Shown: in pieces, positions 11,767-24,600 of the stretch
Position numbering within the stretch: position 1 is the first letter of the stretch
Layout of the letters: each line of letters opens with the position of its first letter
Assembly (NCBI GenBank): GCA_001051155.2
Contig: JYIP02000001.1
Span: forward strand, 5,394,001 to 5,458,000
Source: Chrysoporthe austroafricana
Lineage: Eukaryota; Ascomycota; Sordariomycetes; Diaporthales; Cryphonectriaceae
Reading direction: 5' to 3'
DNA length: 64,000 nucleotides
Notes under the pieces: model-generated
Database searches by the model: none
The model's input: the letters and a program-made list of their open reading frames with translations, nothing else
What the model was told of the DNA's origin: nothing
Program-made: the position numbers and the translations under genes

Positions 11767-14094
11767 TTAGAGCTCGTCGTGATCCATAGGCTCATCATCA
11801 TCACCACCGGGCGCACCACCAGCGCCATAAAGCTTGCTGGTGATGGGGTAGGCCACGTTGGACAGCTTCTCCTTCTGCTCCTCGAAGTCCTCCGCAGAGG
11901 CGGTGGCAGCGTTCTCCTCAAGCCACTCGGTGGTCTCCTTGACGGCGTCCAAGATCTAGCGCGAATATTAGTTGTCTGTCTTACAAACAAATTCGGGTGA
12001 GATCTCAACTTACAGTCTCCTTGTCGTCCTCATCGATCTTGCCACCAAGGCCATCCTCGTCGTTGACCTGGTTCTTGAGGTTGAAGGCGTAGTTCTCCAG
12101 ACCGTTGCGAGCCTCAATGCGCTCACGGGTGGCCTTGTCCTCCTCGGCGTACTTCTCAGCCTCGGCAACCATGCGCTCAATCTCCTCCTGGGTGAGACGA
12201 CCCTTGTCGTTGGTAATCGTGATGGACTCGCCCTTGCCAGTTCCCTTGTCGACAGCCGACACCTTCAGGATACCATTGGCATCGAGCTCGAACGAGACCT
12301 CGATCTGGGGAACGCCACGAGGAGCCGGGGGAATACCAGTCAGCTCGAACTTGCCGAGGATGTTGTTGTCCTTCGTCATGGATCGCTCGCCCTCAAAGAC
12401 CTGGATCAGGACGACGGGCTGGTTGTCGGCGGCGGTGGAGAAGATCTGGCTCTTGCGAGTCGGGATGGGGGTGTTACGGGGAATCAACTTGGTCATGACG
12501 CCTCCCGTGGTCTCGATACCGAGGGTCAGAGGGTTCACGTCCATGAGGACGATCTCCTCGGTACCCTTCTCACCGGAGAGAACACCAGCCTGGACAGCGG
12601 CGCCGAAAGCGACAGCCTCGTCAGGGTTGATACCCTTGCTAGCCTTCTTGCCACTGAAGTACTCCTCAATGAGGTTCTGAACCTTGGGAATACGAGTAGA
12701 ACCACCGACGAGAACGATGTCGTCGATCTCCTCCTTCTTGACCTTGGCATCCTTGAGAACCTGCTCGACAGGCTTCAGGGTCTTCTTGAACAGGTCCATG
12801 TTGAGCTCTTCAAACTTGGCCCGGGTCAGTGTCTCAGAGAAGTCCTTGCCGTCGAAGAAGGCCTCGATCTCGATCCGGGTAGACATCTGGGAAGACAGGG
12901 TACGCTTGGCCTTTTCGGCCTCACGCTTGAGCTTGCCCATGGCCTTCTGGTCCTTGGTGATATCGACGCTGTTCTTCTTGTTGTAGCTCTTGGCGAAGTG
13001 GTTGATGACGCGCTGGTCGAAATCCTCACCACCAAGGTGGGTATCACCAGCAGTAGCCAAGACCTCGAAGACACCCTGGTCGATCGACAGGAGAGAGACA
13101 TCGAAAGTACCACCACCAAGATCGTAGACGATGATCTGACGCTCAGTGTCGGTCTTGTCCAGACCGTACGCAATAGCGGCAGCCGTGGGCTCATTGACGA
13201 TGCGGAGGACGTTGAGGCCAGCGATGATGCCGGCATCCTTGGTAGCCTGACGCTGGTTGTCGTTGAAGTAGGCGGGGACGGTGACAACAGCGTGGGTGAC
13301 CTTCTTTCCGAGGTAGCTCTCGGCAACCTCCTTCATCTTGCCCAAGATCATGGCCGAAATTTCCTCAGGGCTGAACTTCTTCTCCTCGCCGCTGACCTTG
13401 ACCTGAACGTAGGGCTTGTCATCCTTAGAGATGACCTTGAAGGGGAAGTGCTTGAGATCGCGCTGGACAGCGTCATCGGAATATTTCTGGCCGATCAAGC
13501 GCCTGCAGGTCAGATTATTAGCAATTGCCCCCGAATCTTGTAGTAGAGTCGCGACTGTAGCGACGGAAAGGACACGTACTTGATATCGAAGATAGTGTTG
13601 GATGGGTTTGCCGCAGCCTGGTTCTTCGCGGCGTCGCCGACCAAACGCTCTTCCTCAGTGAAAGCAACGTAAGATGGAGTGATACGGTTTCCTGTTGGGA
13701 GTAGCGGAGGCTGTTAGTTTGTGTGCATGTTTTCGTCAGGATTTTGAGGGGGGAGGGTCGCAATCGTCCCGGACGCACCTTGATCGTTGACCAGAATCTC
13801 GACCTTGCCGTTCTGCATCACACCGACACAGCTGTATGTAGTACCCAGATCCTGTAAGAACTATGTCAGTTGCTGCTGTAGAATGGTTGAGCGGTGGAGA
13901 GAAGCTGTGCCCTCCAAGGCTCGCAGTGAACAAGAGACGGGCGCAAGACAACTCACAATACCAATGACAGTACCATAGTTCTCCGTATCATCAGCCTTGG
14001 CCTGTCCAACCCAGGCCAGGGGAGAGAATAGTAGGAACATCCAGAAGACCAGGCCCAGGCCCATGGCCAGGCTGCTTCTCGACCGCGTCTCCAT
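11767..14094 (-). CDS. KAR2: ER-lumenal Hsp70 chaperone BiP/Kar2
   Basis: Exons on the minus strand: 14094-13957, 13851-13779, 13691-13580, 13502-12014 and 11955-11767, giving 666 residues. A signal peptide ([20 protein letters not shown]) precedes the ATPase domain, with [12 protein letters not shown] at the exon 1/2 border and the phosphate-loop motif [14 protein letters not shown]. The substrate-binding domain and helical lid follow, and the protein ends in HDEL, the fungal ER-retention signal. These features identify BiP, which folds secretory proteins, drives translocation and regulates the unfolded protein response. All donors are GTRNGT-like and all acceptors YAG. Introns cluster at the 5' end. 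METRSRSS is taken as start; an upstream in-frame extension has only a non-ATG start. A UPRE-like element lies about 650 bp upstream. Confidence 0.97.
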
Positions 14095-15287
14095 GGCGGC
14101 GAGTTGTGTGGGGGTTGTGGTTGTGCGGCGAACAGGAGAAGAAAATGGGGGTATCACAAGAGAGAAAGAAAAGAGACACGACGAAGAAAGGGCTGGTCGC
14201 TTGCTCAAGCCTGTGGTGTCGGCGAGTTATGCGAGAGACAGTGAAGGGGAACAGAGAAAGTATGTCGGTGGAGGTTGAAGGTGGGAAGAGGAAGGGAGAA
14301 GCAGCAGCAGTTGGGTCGGCGCTGAAATATTGCTGGTGAAGCTCAAAGGTCAATGTGGCCAGTTCTCGCAAGGAAGCCAGATCTCACTAGTACCGACAGG
14401 GGTCTGGCGGCAATAACTCTAATCGATAAGGAGGTAGGCTGGAGTAGCTGCTAACTATAGACAGGCTGTCAGCAGTGCTTATGCAGATTGGATGATACAG
14501 CATCCTTCCAGGGGCCGCTTTGGCCCGGCTTCACTGCAGGGACAGATACTACCATAGTACACGTGAATAGGCCACCTTGCACAGGCAGGCTTACCAAAGA
14601 CTACAACAGAAGTTTCTATTGTCACTTCCAGGCACTAGCTAGCTCAGTCACCCCAATGCGTCGTGACTCTTCACCTGGAGACAAGGTCACACAGAAGCAC
14701 AAAGAGTCAGCAGGGGTAATGTTGCCTCTCTCTGTGAACTGCCAGCGTGTCCTTTCCGGTGAATTTGACAGGAGCCATCAGTACCACAGTTGGAAACCTC
14801 CATGCAGAGCTTCAGCCAAGCCGCCCCCCCTCCCCACACGGCTCCACTGCCATCCCAGATCTCCTTCCAGAAAGATCTCTGAGCTTCTACCGTGGAGCCG
14901 GTGACCTCTCCGCAAGCCCGGACGCGCTCCCGCCGCGAGTTCGGTTTTCAGTAGTGTTATTATTCGTTGCGTGTGTAGGAGACGGAGACAGGTTTCTGTC
15001 AACTTATGGTTTCCACTGCGGATAGATAACTTTGCTTGAATACAAGTGATCCGCCATTAGAATAGATCTGCCTTGGACGACCTAGGTCTTTTCGGCATGA
15101 GCCGCCTGGAACTTAGATCACACGTGTTAAACCGGTCCGGGGAGCACAGACCTGCTTCGGCGCTCCGGTCTCCAGGGGCTTCCTACCTTCGCGTCAAAAG
15201 GATGTGTTTATCCCTCCCTGGGTAGATTATCCCACGAATGAGAGGGAGAATCAGAGACGAGACGAGGAATTTGATGCCACTGACTGA
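14095..15287. other. Intergenic region with BiP promoter
   Basis: About 1.2 kb between the BiP start and the Hbs1 stop, both on the minus strand. The first 250 bp are purine-rich on the plus strand (BiP leader). It holds a UPRE-like site at 14736-14751 and a heat-shock-like TTCnnGAA core at 14865-14872. No gene was seen. Confidence 0.6.
14736..14751 (+). promoter_or_regulatory. UPRE-like element upstream of BiP
   Basis: GAACTGCCAGCGTGTC contains the exact CAGCGTG core of the yeast KAR2 unfolded-protein-response element, with matching flanks on both sides. It lies about 650 bp before the BiP start, in the opposite orientation to the gene. It would be bound by a Hac1/XBP1-type bZIP factor. A single 7-bp core can occur by chance; the flank match and the target gene raise its credibility. 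Confidence 0.45.
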
Positions 15288-17720
15288 CTACTCTATCAAC
15301 CCCGCCGCGACAGTATTACCCTCACTGCGTAGTATGACCCTCTGCCCTTTCTCGAGCGGCAGCTTCCCTCCTTCTTCGACTCTGACCCTGATCCTCCCAA
15401 CAGCTCCAGCCTTCACTATCTGTGGCTTCCTTTTGATAATCGAGCCTTTTTGTAGATCGAGAGTTGCTGTCAGCTCTCGGACAAAGGCAGGCGCGGCCAG
15501 CCTACCCCTGTGGAGGTCCACAGGCATAGGAAAGAAGGTATCGAAAGCCAACGCTCTCATCGTAAATGCATTAACGCAAGGGATAGGGTCGGATGTCGAG
15601 CAGATGACATTGCCAATATGCACGTGGATCTCTTCGATATGAGACAAGTATAGAACGACCTGCTGACCTGCAACTGCCCAGTCGACAGGCTGCTCCTGTC
15701 CGCTTCGCTCAATCGTCTTAATGTAAGCCTTCTCCCCACTCGGCTGCACTAGTACCGCATCGCCGACCTGTAGAGAACCAGCCTCTATTCGTCCGGATAT
15801 GGTGATAGGGCTCTGCGGAGTGTCCCAGAGATCCGTTATCATCATCCTCAGTGGCTTCGAGAGATCCTGAGGGCTCGTCATCGGTTCCGACTTCTCAAGT
15901 TCTTCGAGAAGAGTGGGCCCGGCGTACCAGGCTGCCGCTGGATCTGTCGAGCGCCGCACGATGTTGTCTCCCTTGAGGCCTGACACAGGAACAAAGCTGA
16001 TCCCCTTCATTGGGAACTTGAGTGCTTTCAGTGAACCTAGGATCTGATCTCGGATCTCTTCGAAGCGCTCTGTGTCCCACTCCGTTGTGTCAAGCTTGTT
16101 CACAGCCACGACGATCCGAAAGATGCCCATGCTCCGCAGAAGCAGGGCGTGCTCTCGAGTTTGCCCCTTGAGGCCTGCTTCAAATGCGCCCTTGGCGGCA
16201 TCGACAACCAGGACAGCAAAATCCGCCATACTGGTGCCAGCCAACATGTTCGGGATGAAATCTCGGTGCCCTGGGGCGTCTATGAGCGTCAATAACGTCT
16301 CCTCAGTCTCAAAATGGTTGGTAGCAATGTCCATCGTGACACCCCTTGCTCTCTCCTCTGTTCTTGAATCGAGCACCCATGCGAGAGCAAACGAAGATTT
16401 GCCGGTCTTTTCGGCCTCCTTTTGATACTTGTCGATAGTCCGCTGGTCCACAACCTTCATGTCGAGTAACAGACGGCCCAGCATGGTAGACTTCCCCGAG
16501 TCCACGTGTCCAACGACCACGAAACTCAGCTCCTTTTTCTTCTTGCTGTTCGCATACTCCTTGAGGACATCCAAGTTTTTGCTTTTGGGAAGTGGAGCTG
16601 TTTCCACAATTTTGAGCTTGTTGAGATCGCTGGCCGTCTCCGTAACGCCTTTATTGGGTTTTGCCGCCTTCTTTCCTGCTGCATGGGGGTCAGCAGCTGG
16701 TCTCTATTCGCTCCCCATGAATCGCGAACCTTGCGACTGCGCAGCGAGGACCAAGTCATCAGGAGAGGGTTTCTCGAATGCTTTATAAAGGGCTTCAGGG
16801 GTGGTGTATGCCATCCAAGGTGGATAATACAAGTCTTGGAGGGTAGGCTCTGGTGCCTCCGAAGCAGATTTGAAGAGAGTTCGTGCGAAGGTTGAAGGAC
16901 TGGCCATTTGGGTAGTGGAATAATCTGATGCGCCGTCGGTGTGTGGTCTGGTGAGTGGAACAGTCATTGCTGAGATGGTCTGCCCTTGAGCAGTCGGAAC
17001 TGAGATAGTTGATGCTTGGGCAGTTGGTGCTTGGATAGCTGGCGCTGGGATAGCCGGAGCTGGGTCGTTGAGTGCCGCCCTTTTGGGCTCATCTTTTTGG
17101 ATGCTACGGCCATGGAGATTCTCCTGAGGTCGTAGAGGGAGTGATGACTCTTCCGCCTTGCGCTTCCTGGCAGCCGCCAAGGCCTGGAGCTTGGACATCT
17201 TTGGCTGAGAAGACGAGCCACCCAATAGCCCGCCGCGTGGTCGTGGTGGTCTGATAAAGACTGTCTTGCGGTCCTCAGGGATGTCCAGCCAGGGCATGTC
17301 GGCAAAAAAGTCTGAGCAAGCCGCACTCTCTGTTTCTGCTTCGAGGGCACCTGTTGGCGTGGAAGGGAGGGGGCAAGTCAGAAGACCGCGACGAGGGAAG
17401 GGCTCACCGTCAGATGAGGGAGTGGGCTTGGGCTTGGGCTTGTGGTCCTTTCTGGGCGGATCGATGAATTTGTTGAGCAAATAAGCGACAGACTTGTCGA
17501 CATCGTAGTAGTAGTGCCACAGGGCCTCCTGGACCTGCTGTGTCGTAACCTTGTCGGACTGCGGTCCCAAGACACTTATGACTTCAGCAGTGGCCTCGGC
17601 CATCTGCTTCTTATCCTCAGGGCTGAGCTCCTCCTCCTCCTCTTCTTGATTTCCCCCGCCATCGTAGTCGTCCAGCTCATCTTCATAGTCATAGTTCTGG
17701 TACAGTCTATGTCGGGACAT
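15288..17720 (-). CDS. HBS1: Hbs1-like GTPase, Dom34/Pelota partner in ribosome rescue
   Basis: Exons 17720-17408, 17350-16730 and 16678-15288 give 774 residues. The N-terminus (SRHRLYQNYDYEDELDDYD, then a small helical region with LWHYYYDVDKSVAYLLNKF) is the Hbs1 N-domain that contacts the small ribosomal subunit. A long disordered linker with AP(T/A)-rich repeats follows. The GTPase domain shows GHVDSGKST, DAPGHRDF and NKLD, and two beta-barrel domains of eRF3/EF1A type follow. There is no polyglutamine-like Sup35 prion domain, which favours Hbs1 over eRF3. Hbs1 with Dom34 splits stalled ribosomes in no-go and non-stop decay. The intron at 17351-17407 is 57 nt with no stop, so retention would add 19 residues. 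The second intron, 16679-16729, has an atypical GTTCGC donor. It diverges from CCT5. Confidence 0.92.
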
Positions 17721-19201
17721 CTCGCCGGCTGCCTGGGTGTGGATCGTCGGAGCGTGGGGTGATGGCCCTCTGGATGTGGTATCACTGTCCGTGAGATGGT
17801 CGGCTATAAGAGGACTAGATATGGGATGGACGGTGGTGCGATGACCGTAGGCCGAGAGTTTGAGGAGTTGGTCGCGGCGCGGGTCGGCAAGAAGTGCACG
17901 CGAAGGGGAAATGCAACGCTGGCTTGTGAGGTCTACGGGAATCGTGAGGCAGGTAGTGTGGAGGGGCTAATTTACAGCGTAAGTGACGTCTTGCAACAGT
18001 TTTGGCGGGGTTCCCAGTATGGCGGGTCCAAATCGGCAGGCGGTCAGCTTTTTACCAGACAAGGCGGGTATTGCTGGTTCAATGGGCATCCTAGAATTGG
18101 AAATCATTCGGCTTGGGCTTTCAGGCACCTCTCTTCTCTGTGGTGAGCAGAGTGTAAGTAGCCTCAGTACAAATTATATATATATATGAATATAGATGGA
18201 CTTTGTAATCTTGCTGCTTTCGAATACATTTTACTCTTTTGTGTGTGCTTGCGTACTGTAGATTATACCCTCCAGCACGATCACCCCCTCACTTACAGTA
18301 CCTATTAGGACGTCGATGCCTTTTGATAGAGGAAAAATGTGTGACTGACAAAAAGAAAGAAACTCAAATGAGTCCCAAAGGGTCAGAGGAAAGACAATAC
18401 AGAAGCAGAGAAAGCAACGGTCCCGAGGGCAAGAAGCAAGAAGCAGCTATCTGGGCGCTTGATTACACGCGGCAGATGGAGTTCAGCTCTTTGGCAGCTT
18501 CAATAACGACGTTCGTTTTTGTTCGTTGGCCTTGGTTGGTGGCTGTTCGGGGTTTCGCCATTATCACTGTCTGTCTCAGCAGAGGTCGTCGCAATGAAGG
18601 AAACCTAGAAGGAAGCCACGCCAGAGGATCAGAGGAGCCCAGGGTCTGACCGGACACATGTTCTCAGTAGCGCGTATCGTCTTTTCGCAGTCAGGAGCTG
18701 CCATCAATCGCCCGACCCTAAGCCCAGTTTGTGTAGGTGACTGTTGCTTCTATCTTCGGCAGTCTCTTTGAAATATTGTATGATTCAGTGGACTTTCCGA
18801 TTCAGTAGATGGCTTCTAGATTCATCAAGATACTCTCTAATGTTGGAAAGTTGGGTGTCAAGTATTCTATAGCACTTTTATCTTGACGCGACATGGTCTG
18901 TTCCTGGATCAGGGCCTGCACGTCTTTGTTGGTGATGACTTGTTGAGTCCAGAGTCCTGGCAAGTGAACCCCTGTCAGAAAGAAAGCGCTGCGGCAGGCA
19001 ATTTACAGCTCCGATGGAGGGGCTCTCAAGGTCCAGGTCGAAATTTTGGGTGGACAAGGCACTGGACTCCACCAGCGCGTCTCTACGAGCGTCCACCATC
19101 GTTCCGCTTTCTCAACTTTGCCCTCCACTTCTCCCATATTGGACCACCTAGCCCGGAACGATAGATCAAGAGGGCGTGTGGACCGCCGCAACTTTCTCAA
19201 A
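17721..19201. other. Divergent promoter region of HBS1 and CCT5
   Basis: About 1.5 kb between two outward-facing genes. It contains a (TA)n tract at about 18174-18187 and no supported open frame. Both promoters must lie here. Confidence 0.65.
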
Positions 19202-21133
19202 ATGGCAATGAGTATGTCGCAGCCCCTCCGTCCTCTGGGTGGCTAAAGCTTGCTGGCCTGGCTGTTTACTAACTGCGCTGTGCTTGACAGATCTGGATCT
19301 CTCGAACGGTAACGACCCCTATATCACCCGGACCGTAGACTAGGTGCTGACGATATCCGCAGCTGTGGTCACTAAGGACGAGCAAGGAAGACCGTTCATC
19401 GTCGTCAGAGAGTACGTTCACACCCCCGTCTGTGCTTGAGCTTGACCTACCCGCCTGAGCTCCTCCGTCTGACAAGCTATCGTATTGCAGCCAGGGTAAG
19501 AAGAAGAGACAGTATGGCAACGAGGCCGTCAAGTCGCACATCCTTGCTGCTCGCACCGTCGCCAACATCGTCAAGAGCTCCCTCGGACCCCGCGGCCTCG
19601 ACAAGATCCTGATCTCCCCCGATGGCGACATTACTGTCACAAACGACGGCGCCACTATCCTGCAGCAGATGGAGATCACCAATCACGTCGCCAAGCTGCT
19701 GGTTGAGCTGTCAAAATCACAAGACGATGAGATAGGCGACGGTACGACCGGTGTCGTCGTCCTCGCTGGCGCTCTGCTGGAGCAGGCCGCAGAGCTGATC
19801 GATAAGGGCATCCACCCCATCCGCATCGCCGATGGCTACGACCAGGCCTGTGACATAGCGGTGGCCGAGCTGGACAAGATCGCGGACACCATCGAGTTCA
19901 GCAAGACCGAGACAGAGAACCTGTTCAAGGTCGCGAGGACAAGTCTGGGCAGCAAGATCGTCTCCAAGGCACACGACCAATTCGCACAGATCGCCGTTGA
20001 CGCCGTTCTTTCTGTCGCCGACTTCGAGCGCAAAGATGTCGACTTCGAGCTGATCAAGGTGGATGGGAAGGTCGGAGGCTCACTCGAGGATACGCTTCTG
20101 GTCAAGGGCGTCATTGTCGACAAGGACTTCTCCCACCCACAGATGCCCTCCGAGGTGCGGGACGCCAAGATTGCCATCCTGACATGCGCATTCGAGCCCC
20201 CAAAGCCCAAGACCAAGCACAAGCTGGACATCACCACGGTGGAGGAGTTCAAGAAGCTGCAGAATTACGAGCACGAGAAGTTCATCGAGATGATCCAGCA
20301 GATTAAGGACACCGGTGCCAACCTGGCGATATGTCAGTGGGGTTTCGATGACGAGGCGAACCACCTGCTGCTCCAGAATGGACTTCCTGCAGTGCGGTGG
20401 GTCGGCGGACCAGAGATTGAGCTGATTGCTATCGCCACCAACGGTCGGATAGTACCCAGGTTCGAGGACCTGAAGCCCGAGAAGCTGGGTACTGCCGGTA
20501 TTGTGCGGGAGATGTCCTTTGGTACGACAAGAGAGAAGATGCTTGTCATAGAGGAGTGCGCAAACACTCGTGCTGTCACCGTGTTCGTGCGTGGCAGCAA
20601 CAAGATGGTAAGCACGCTCGATGTCCTCGCCCCCTCAGGCCTCAAAATATTCGCACAGCTGACACAGCTCTCAGATCATCGATGAGGCTCGCCGCTCGCT
20701 GCACGATGCCCTCTGCGTGGTACGCAACCTTGTCCGTGACAACCGCGTCGTCTACGGCGGTGGTGCCGCTGAGATTGCCTGCTCCCTAGCCGTGGAGGAT
20801 GCCGCCGTGCAGACGCCCGGACTAGAGCAGTACGCGATGCGGGCGTTCGCAGAGGCCCTTGACGCGGTGCCGATGGCCCTGGCTGAGAACAGCGGTCTGA
20901 ACCCGATCGCGACGCTGGCGGAGGTCAAGTCGCAGCAGGTCAAGAGCGAGGGCCCACGGGGCCGCGCGGGCGTGGACTGCATGCAGAAGGGCAGCAACGA
21001 TATGAAGCAGGCGTTCGTCATCGACCCGCTCATCAGCAAGAGGCAGCAGCTCATGCTGGCCACGCAACTGTGCCGCATGGTGCTCAAGGTTAATAACGTT
21101 ATCGTGAGCGGCTCAGGCGAGGAGGACTTCTAG
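19202..21133 (+). CDS. CCT5: Cytosolic chaperonin CCT/TRiC epsilon subunit
   Basis: Exons 19202-19211, 19291-19308, 19363-19411, 19491-20607 and 20675-21133 give 550 residues. The first three exons are only 10, 18 and 49 nt and code [26 protein letters not shown]. The body shows group II chaperonin signatures: [24 protein letters not shown] and the ATPase motif [15 protein letters not shown]. The epsilon-type apical segment [12 protein letters not shown] and the C-terminal [10 protein letters not shown] follow. The product is one of eight subunits of the ring that folds actin, tubulin and WD40 proteins in the cytosol. Length matches the family. The tiny exons were placed by splice signals and frame, and the resulting N-terminus reads like other CCT5 proteins. 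Confidence 0.95.
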
Positions 21134-21641
21134 ATATCACCCCCACTTGTGGGGAGGGATCTGTTGTAGACATGGTGCGGCGAGCCTGATGAACCTGTAC
21201 AGACAATATTCCTGGTGGCAAGGAACCGTCCCGGGCGTGAGACACTTAGACAGATACCTTGTGTTGCGAGGCAGAATCAAAAGACATTTTGCGTATTTCG
21301 TGTAGCACATGCACAAAAGATAATATATGTGTTCTCACTTTCGTAAAAAGACCGAGGTTTTGGAACACCGACGCACCGAACACACGCCTTACTTGCCCCC
21401 GAAAATCTCCATGCCTTGCGATGCTATTCATGATGCTCATGATCCCGACAGAAGATAAAAACTAACAGACAGCTTAGAGAACCTCAACTCCCTCTCATAG
21501 TGTCGCCTACTTCGCAGAAACCGAAATACATTGTTGAGACAGTATATGCCACAAGTCTACCCCCCCTCCTCTATATCCCACAATAGTTCCAAACGCCGGC
21601 TCCATAATCTTCCTCAGCGGGTGGCCGGGCAGGCCCGCACC
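21134..21641. other. Intergenic region between convergent CCT5 and HECT genes
   Basis: About 500 bp of 3' flanks. No gene or notable repeat was seen. Confidence 0.6.
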
Positions 21642-24600
21642 TCATGCGAACCCGAAGCCCTGCGCGTTCTCGAGAGCCATCCCCAGGCGCTCCCTGAGCA
21701 CCTCCCGGTCCCGGTACTCGGGCAGCAGGAGGGTGCCGTAGCACGTGTACGCGGTGGGCAGGTGGCCGCCCTCGCCGTCCTCCTCGCCGTTCTTCTGCAC
21801 GACGAACTGGATGTTCTTGACGCCGCCGACGGGGACGCGGTCGGACGCCGTGACGAACTCGAGCAGCTTGCGCTTCATGCGGTCGTCGTACCGCTTGACG
21901 ATGGCCCAGAAGTCCTTGATCGCGCGCGACGACTGCGTGTAGCCGACGTAGCGGGCCGCGCGGCGCAGCTCCGAGATGTCGATCTCCTGCGCGCCCTCGA
22001 CGAGGTTCTGCAGGAGCTCGGGCGTGAGCAGGGTGAGCGACTTGGGGTGGAGGATCGAGCGGAAGCCTTTCGCGAAGGCGTCGTACTGGGGCCGGACGGA
22101 GACGTCGGTCATGTAGCGGATGTAGTCAGATACGTAGGCATTGCGATTGGCGTTCGTGACGTAGGGTGCATCGGCGGGGTTGTCGGCAGAGAGTGATGAT
22201 GGCCCATCTCCGGCCCGGGAAGGAAATTGTGGCCATTCCTCCGGATCGGGCTGTGCGCCAGGCGTGATAGAGCGCATCTCGCGGGAGACATGTTCGTTGA
22301 ACATGTTGGTTGAAAACTCGTAGGTGACGGCGAAGATATCCTCAACGGCGCCGTTGGACTCATCCCACTCCAGTAGCTCCGTCAAGCTGCTAGCTATCTG
22401 GGGCCAGCCATCGTTGATGTGGTGTATGTCAGTCACAGGCTCGCCCAGAAGCTTGCGATACAGGGCTTTGGGGAAGCTGACGGGTAAGGTCAGGCCGTTG
22501 TAGACAGCCAGGCCGATAAGCAAACCCACGAGTTCAAACTTCCAGTCTGGCTCAAGTGATCCCGGCTGGAACCATGTCATCCGGTTCCGCTCATCAACGG
22601 TGAAAGCTCCAAAGGCAGGGTCTAAAGCCTCGGCAATGGCGAGGCGAAAGAACTCCTGCTGGACGCCACCGGAGTCGAAGCCTTCCTCGCCCCCATCCTC
22701 GCCTAGATGTACCTTCAGAGGTCTGAGCAGTTCTCTCTCTTCCCGCCTCCATAGCTGGTCGAAGGCATCCCTCAAAACTGTCTTGCGACTGATGTCCAGG
22801 ATGAGATACCGTGAAGAGGCCGTGCGGAGTAGATCTTGGAGTATATTCTTATGATGTGGGTTGTAAATCAGCGTTTGTTGATCGAACAGCCGTTCAAGTC
22901 GGCTCTTCAGAGAAGCAGCCTCCTCGTAGGCATGACTCATTCGGGAGAAGTTGATAGCACGGAAGTACGATATCAGCGTGTCGGAGTTGAATATGTAGGG
23001 ATAGTCCAGCAAGTGGGCCCTTTGTCTGGTGGACGTAAAAGATAGCCATGCCACAGGCACTTCGACATTGTCGAGCCGTTCAGCAAAGTAATCGGACTGA
23101 AACTGCTTGTGCGCAATCCGAAGGGCCTGAGCTTTTTTATCTGTACAGCAGTCAGTATTACACGATCGTCATAACAATAATAGTTACCAAGCACTCACGT
23201 ATGGCATCTGTTAACGCGAGAGCTCCACCAAAAGGACCATCACCAGGGACCTCTGGACTCCCATCCCACTCCTGGAACATCACGCAACGAGCCCAATCCA
23301 GAAGCAAGGTCGACATGCGTGTCTCATGAAGGCCTTCCTCGTTGCTCTCGCTAAGCGCGTCTAGCTGGCTGAAAAGAGGCGCTAGGATGTCTGACTGAGC
23401 AACGGCATCGTCACCAAGGGCGAGTTCCTGATCAATCATATCATCGAAATACCTGCGCGTCGTAATGGCGGCCAAGAGTCTCCTTGCCAGTCGCATTACC
23501 AGATCGTGAGAAAAGGCGTCGTCGTACTGAAGACACAGCTCTGCAGATTGACCGCCTTTCCCAGCCAGACTCAATCCTTGTGCCCGCAGCCGTGACATCT
23601 CCAAGATCTGGCCCTTCTCAGATACCACAGGCACTGCTGCAATCAAGGCATGGAAGCAGATTGACATGAGACGGCCTGCCTCGGCATTAGACAGGGCCAG
23701 GGCCTGTTTTGGAAACAGCCTAGCTGTAGGTGAACGGAGAGACTGTACAGACTTCGGGGGCGCGAAAAGATGGGCAGCAGACAGCCAGAGGCAGTGGTAG
23801 ACCAGCGACGGTGCCACCCTCGTCATCCTAAGCATGCAATACCACAGCGTCTGAGAGTCAACCAGCTCGCCCTTGGTCGTGAAGGAGCGGATCAGGGCAT
23901 GAGGGTCGCTGAGGATGTAGAAGAGGCTCTGCTCGATGAAGAGCTTCCACTCGAGCTTCAGAGCCGGGGACCTAGGGACTCCCCTAAGTCTTGACCTCCT
24001 CTTTAACTTGTTCCTCCGATTCGAAGGGCCAACCAGGGATTTTGATATCTCCGCCGGCTCTAGCAAGTTCTGTTCACGGGTTCCGTCGTCTTGGAGTATG
24101 TCGCACATGAAATCTACCACATCGAGATTCAGGACAGAGACGGCCTGTGGAAGGAAAGAATCATACGTCAACTCCGCATCAGAGATCGGCGTATCCGCAG
24201 ATATTTCGCTTGTTGATATTTCAGAGGGAGTTCCCTGAACGATCCTCTCCTGAGAAATCATTCTCCCCAGCACTGGAGACCCATCCCTTGCCGGTGGACT
24301 CCTGTCCTCGGGTGGTTGGGGCGAGGACTCCGGGTCAGAACGAGAGTCATCGAAACAGTTGGTCGGTGGAATCTGAGATATAGGCCGGGCCAGGCTTGAG
24401 GCCGTACTCTTGATAGATCTCGTAGTCTTGTCCGCCTGAATCCCTGGCTGGCGTGGGGAACGGAGCCCATTGGCGCCATCATCCGCCAGCGAGTCGAGTG
24501 GATACGTATCAATCGACAGCTGCCGCTTCGGCTGTGTGACAGAGTTCGTGCGTACCCTGGTGTTCGAGTTACGGCGAAGACTGCCCGGTCGATGATCCGG

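Noticed and set aside
11972..13543. 523-codon plus-strand open frame antisense to BiP
   Set aside because: Long antisense frames are a known side effect of codon bias in Hsp70 genes. The BiP reading is certain, and the antisense frame has no domain.
14865..14872. Possible heat-shock element (TTCCAGAA) in the BiP promoter
   Set aside because: Only two of the three or more expected 5-bp units match; not called as a separate site.
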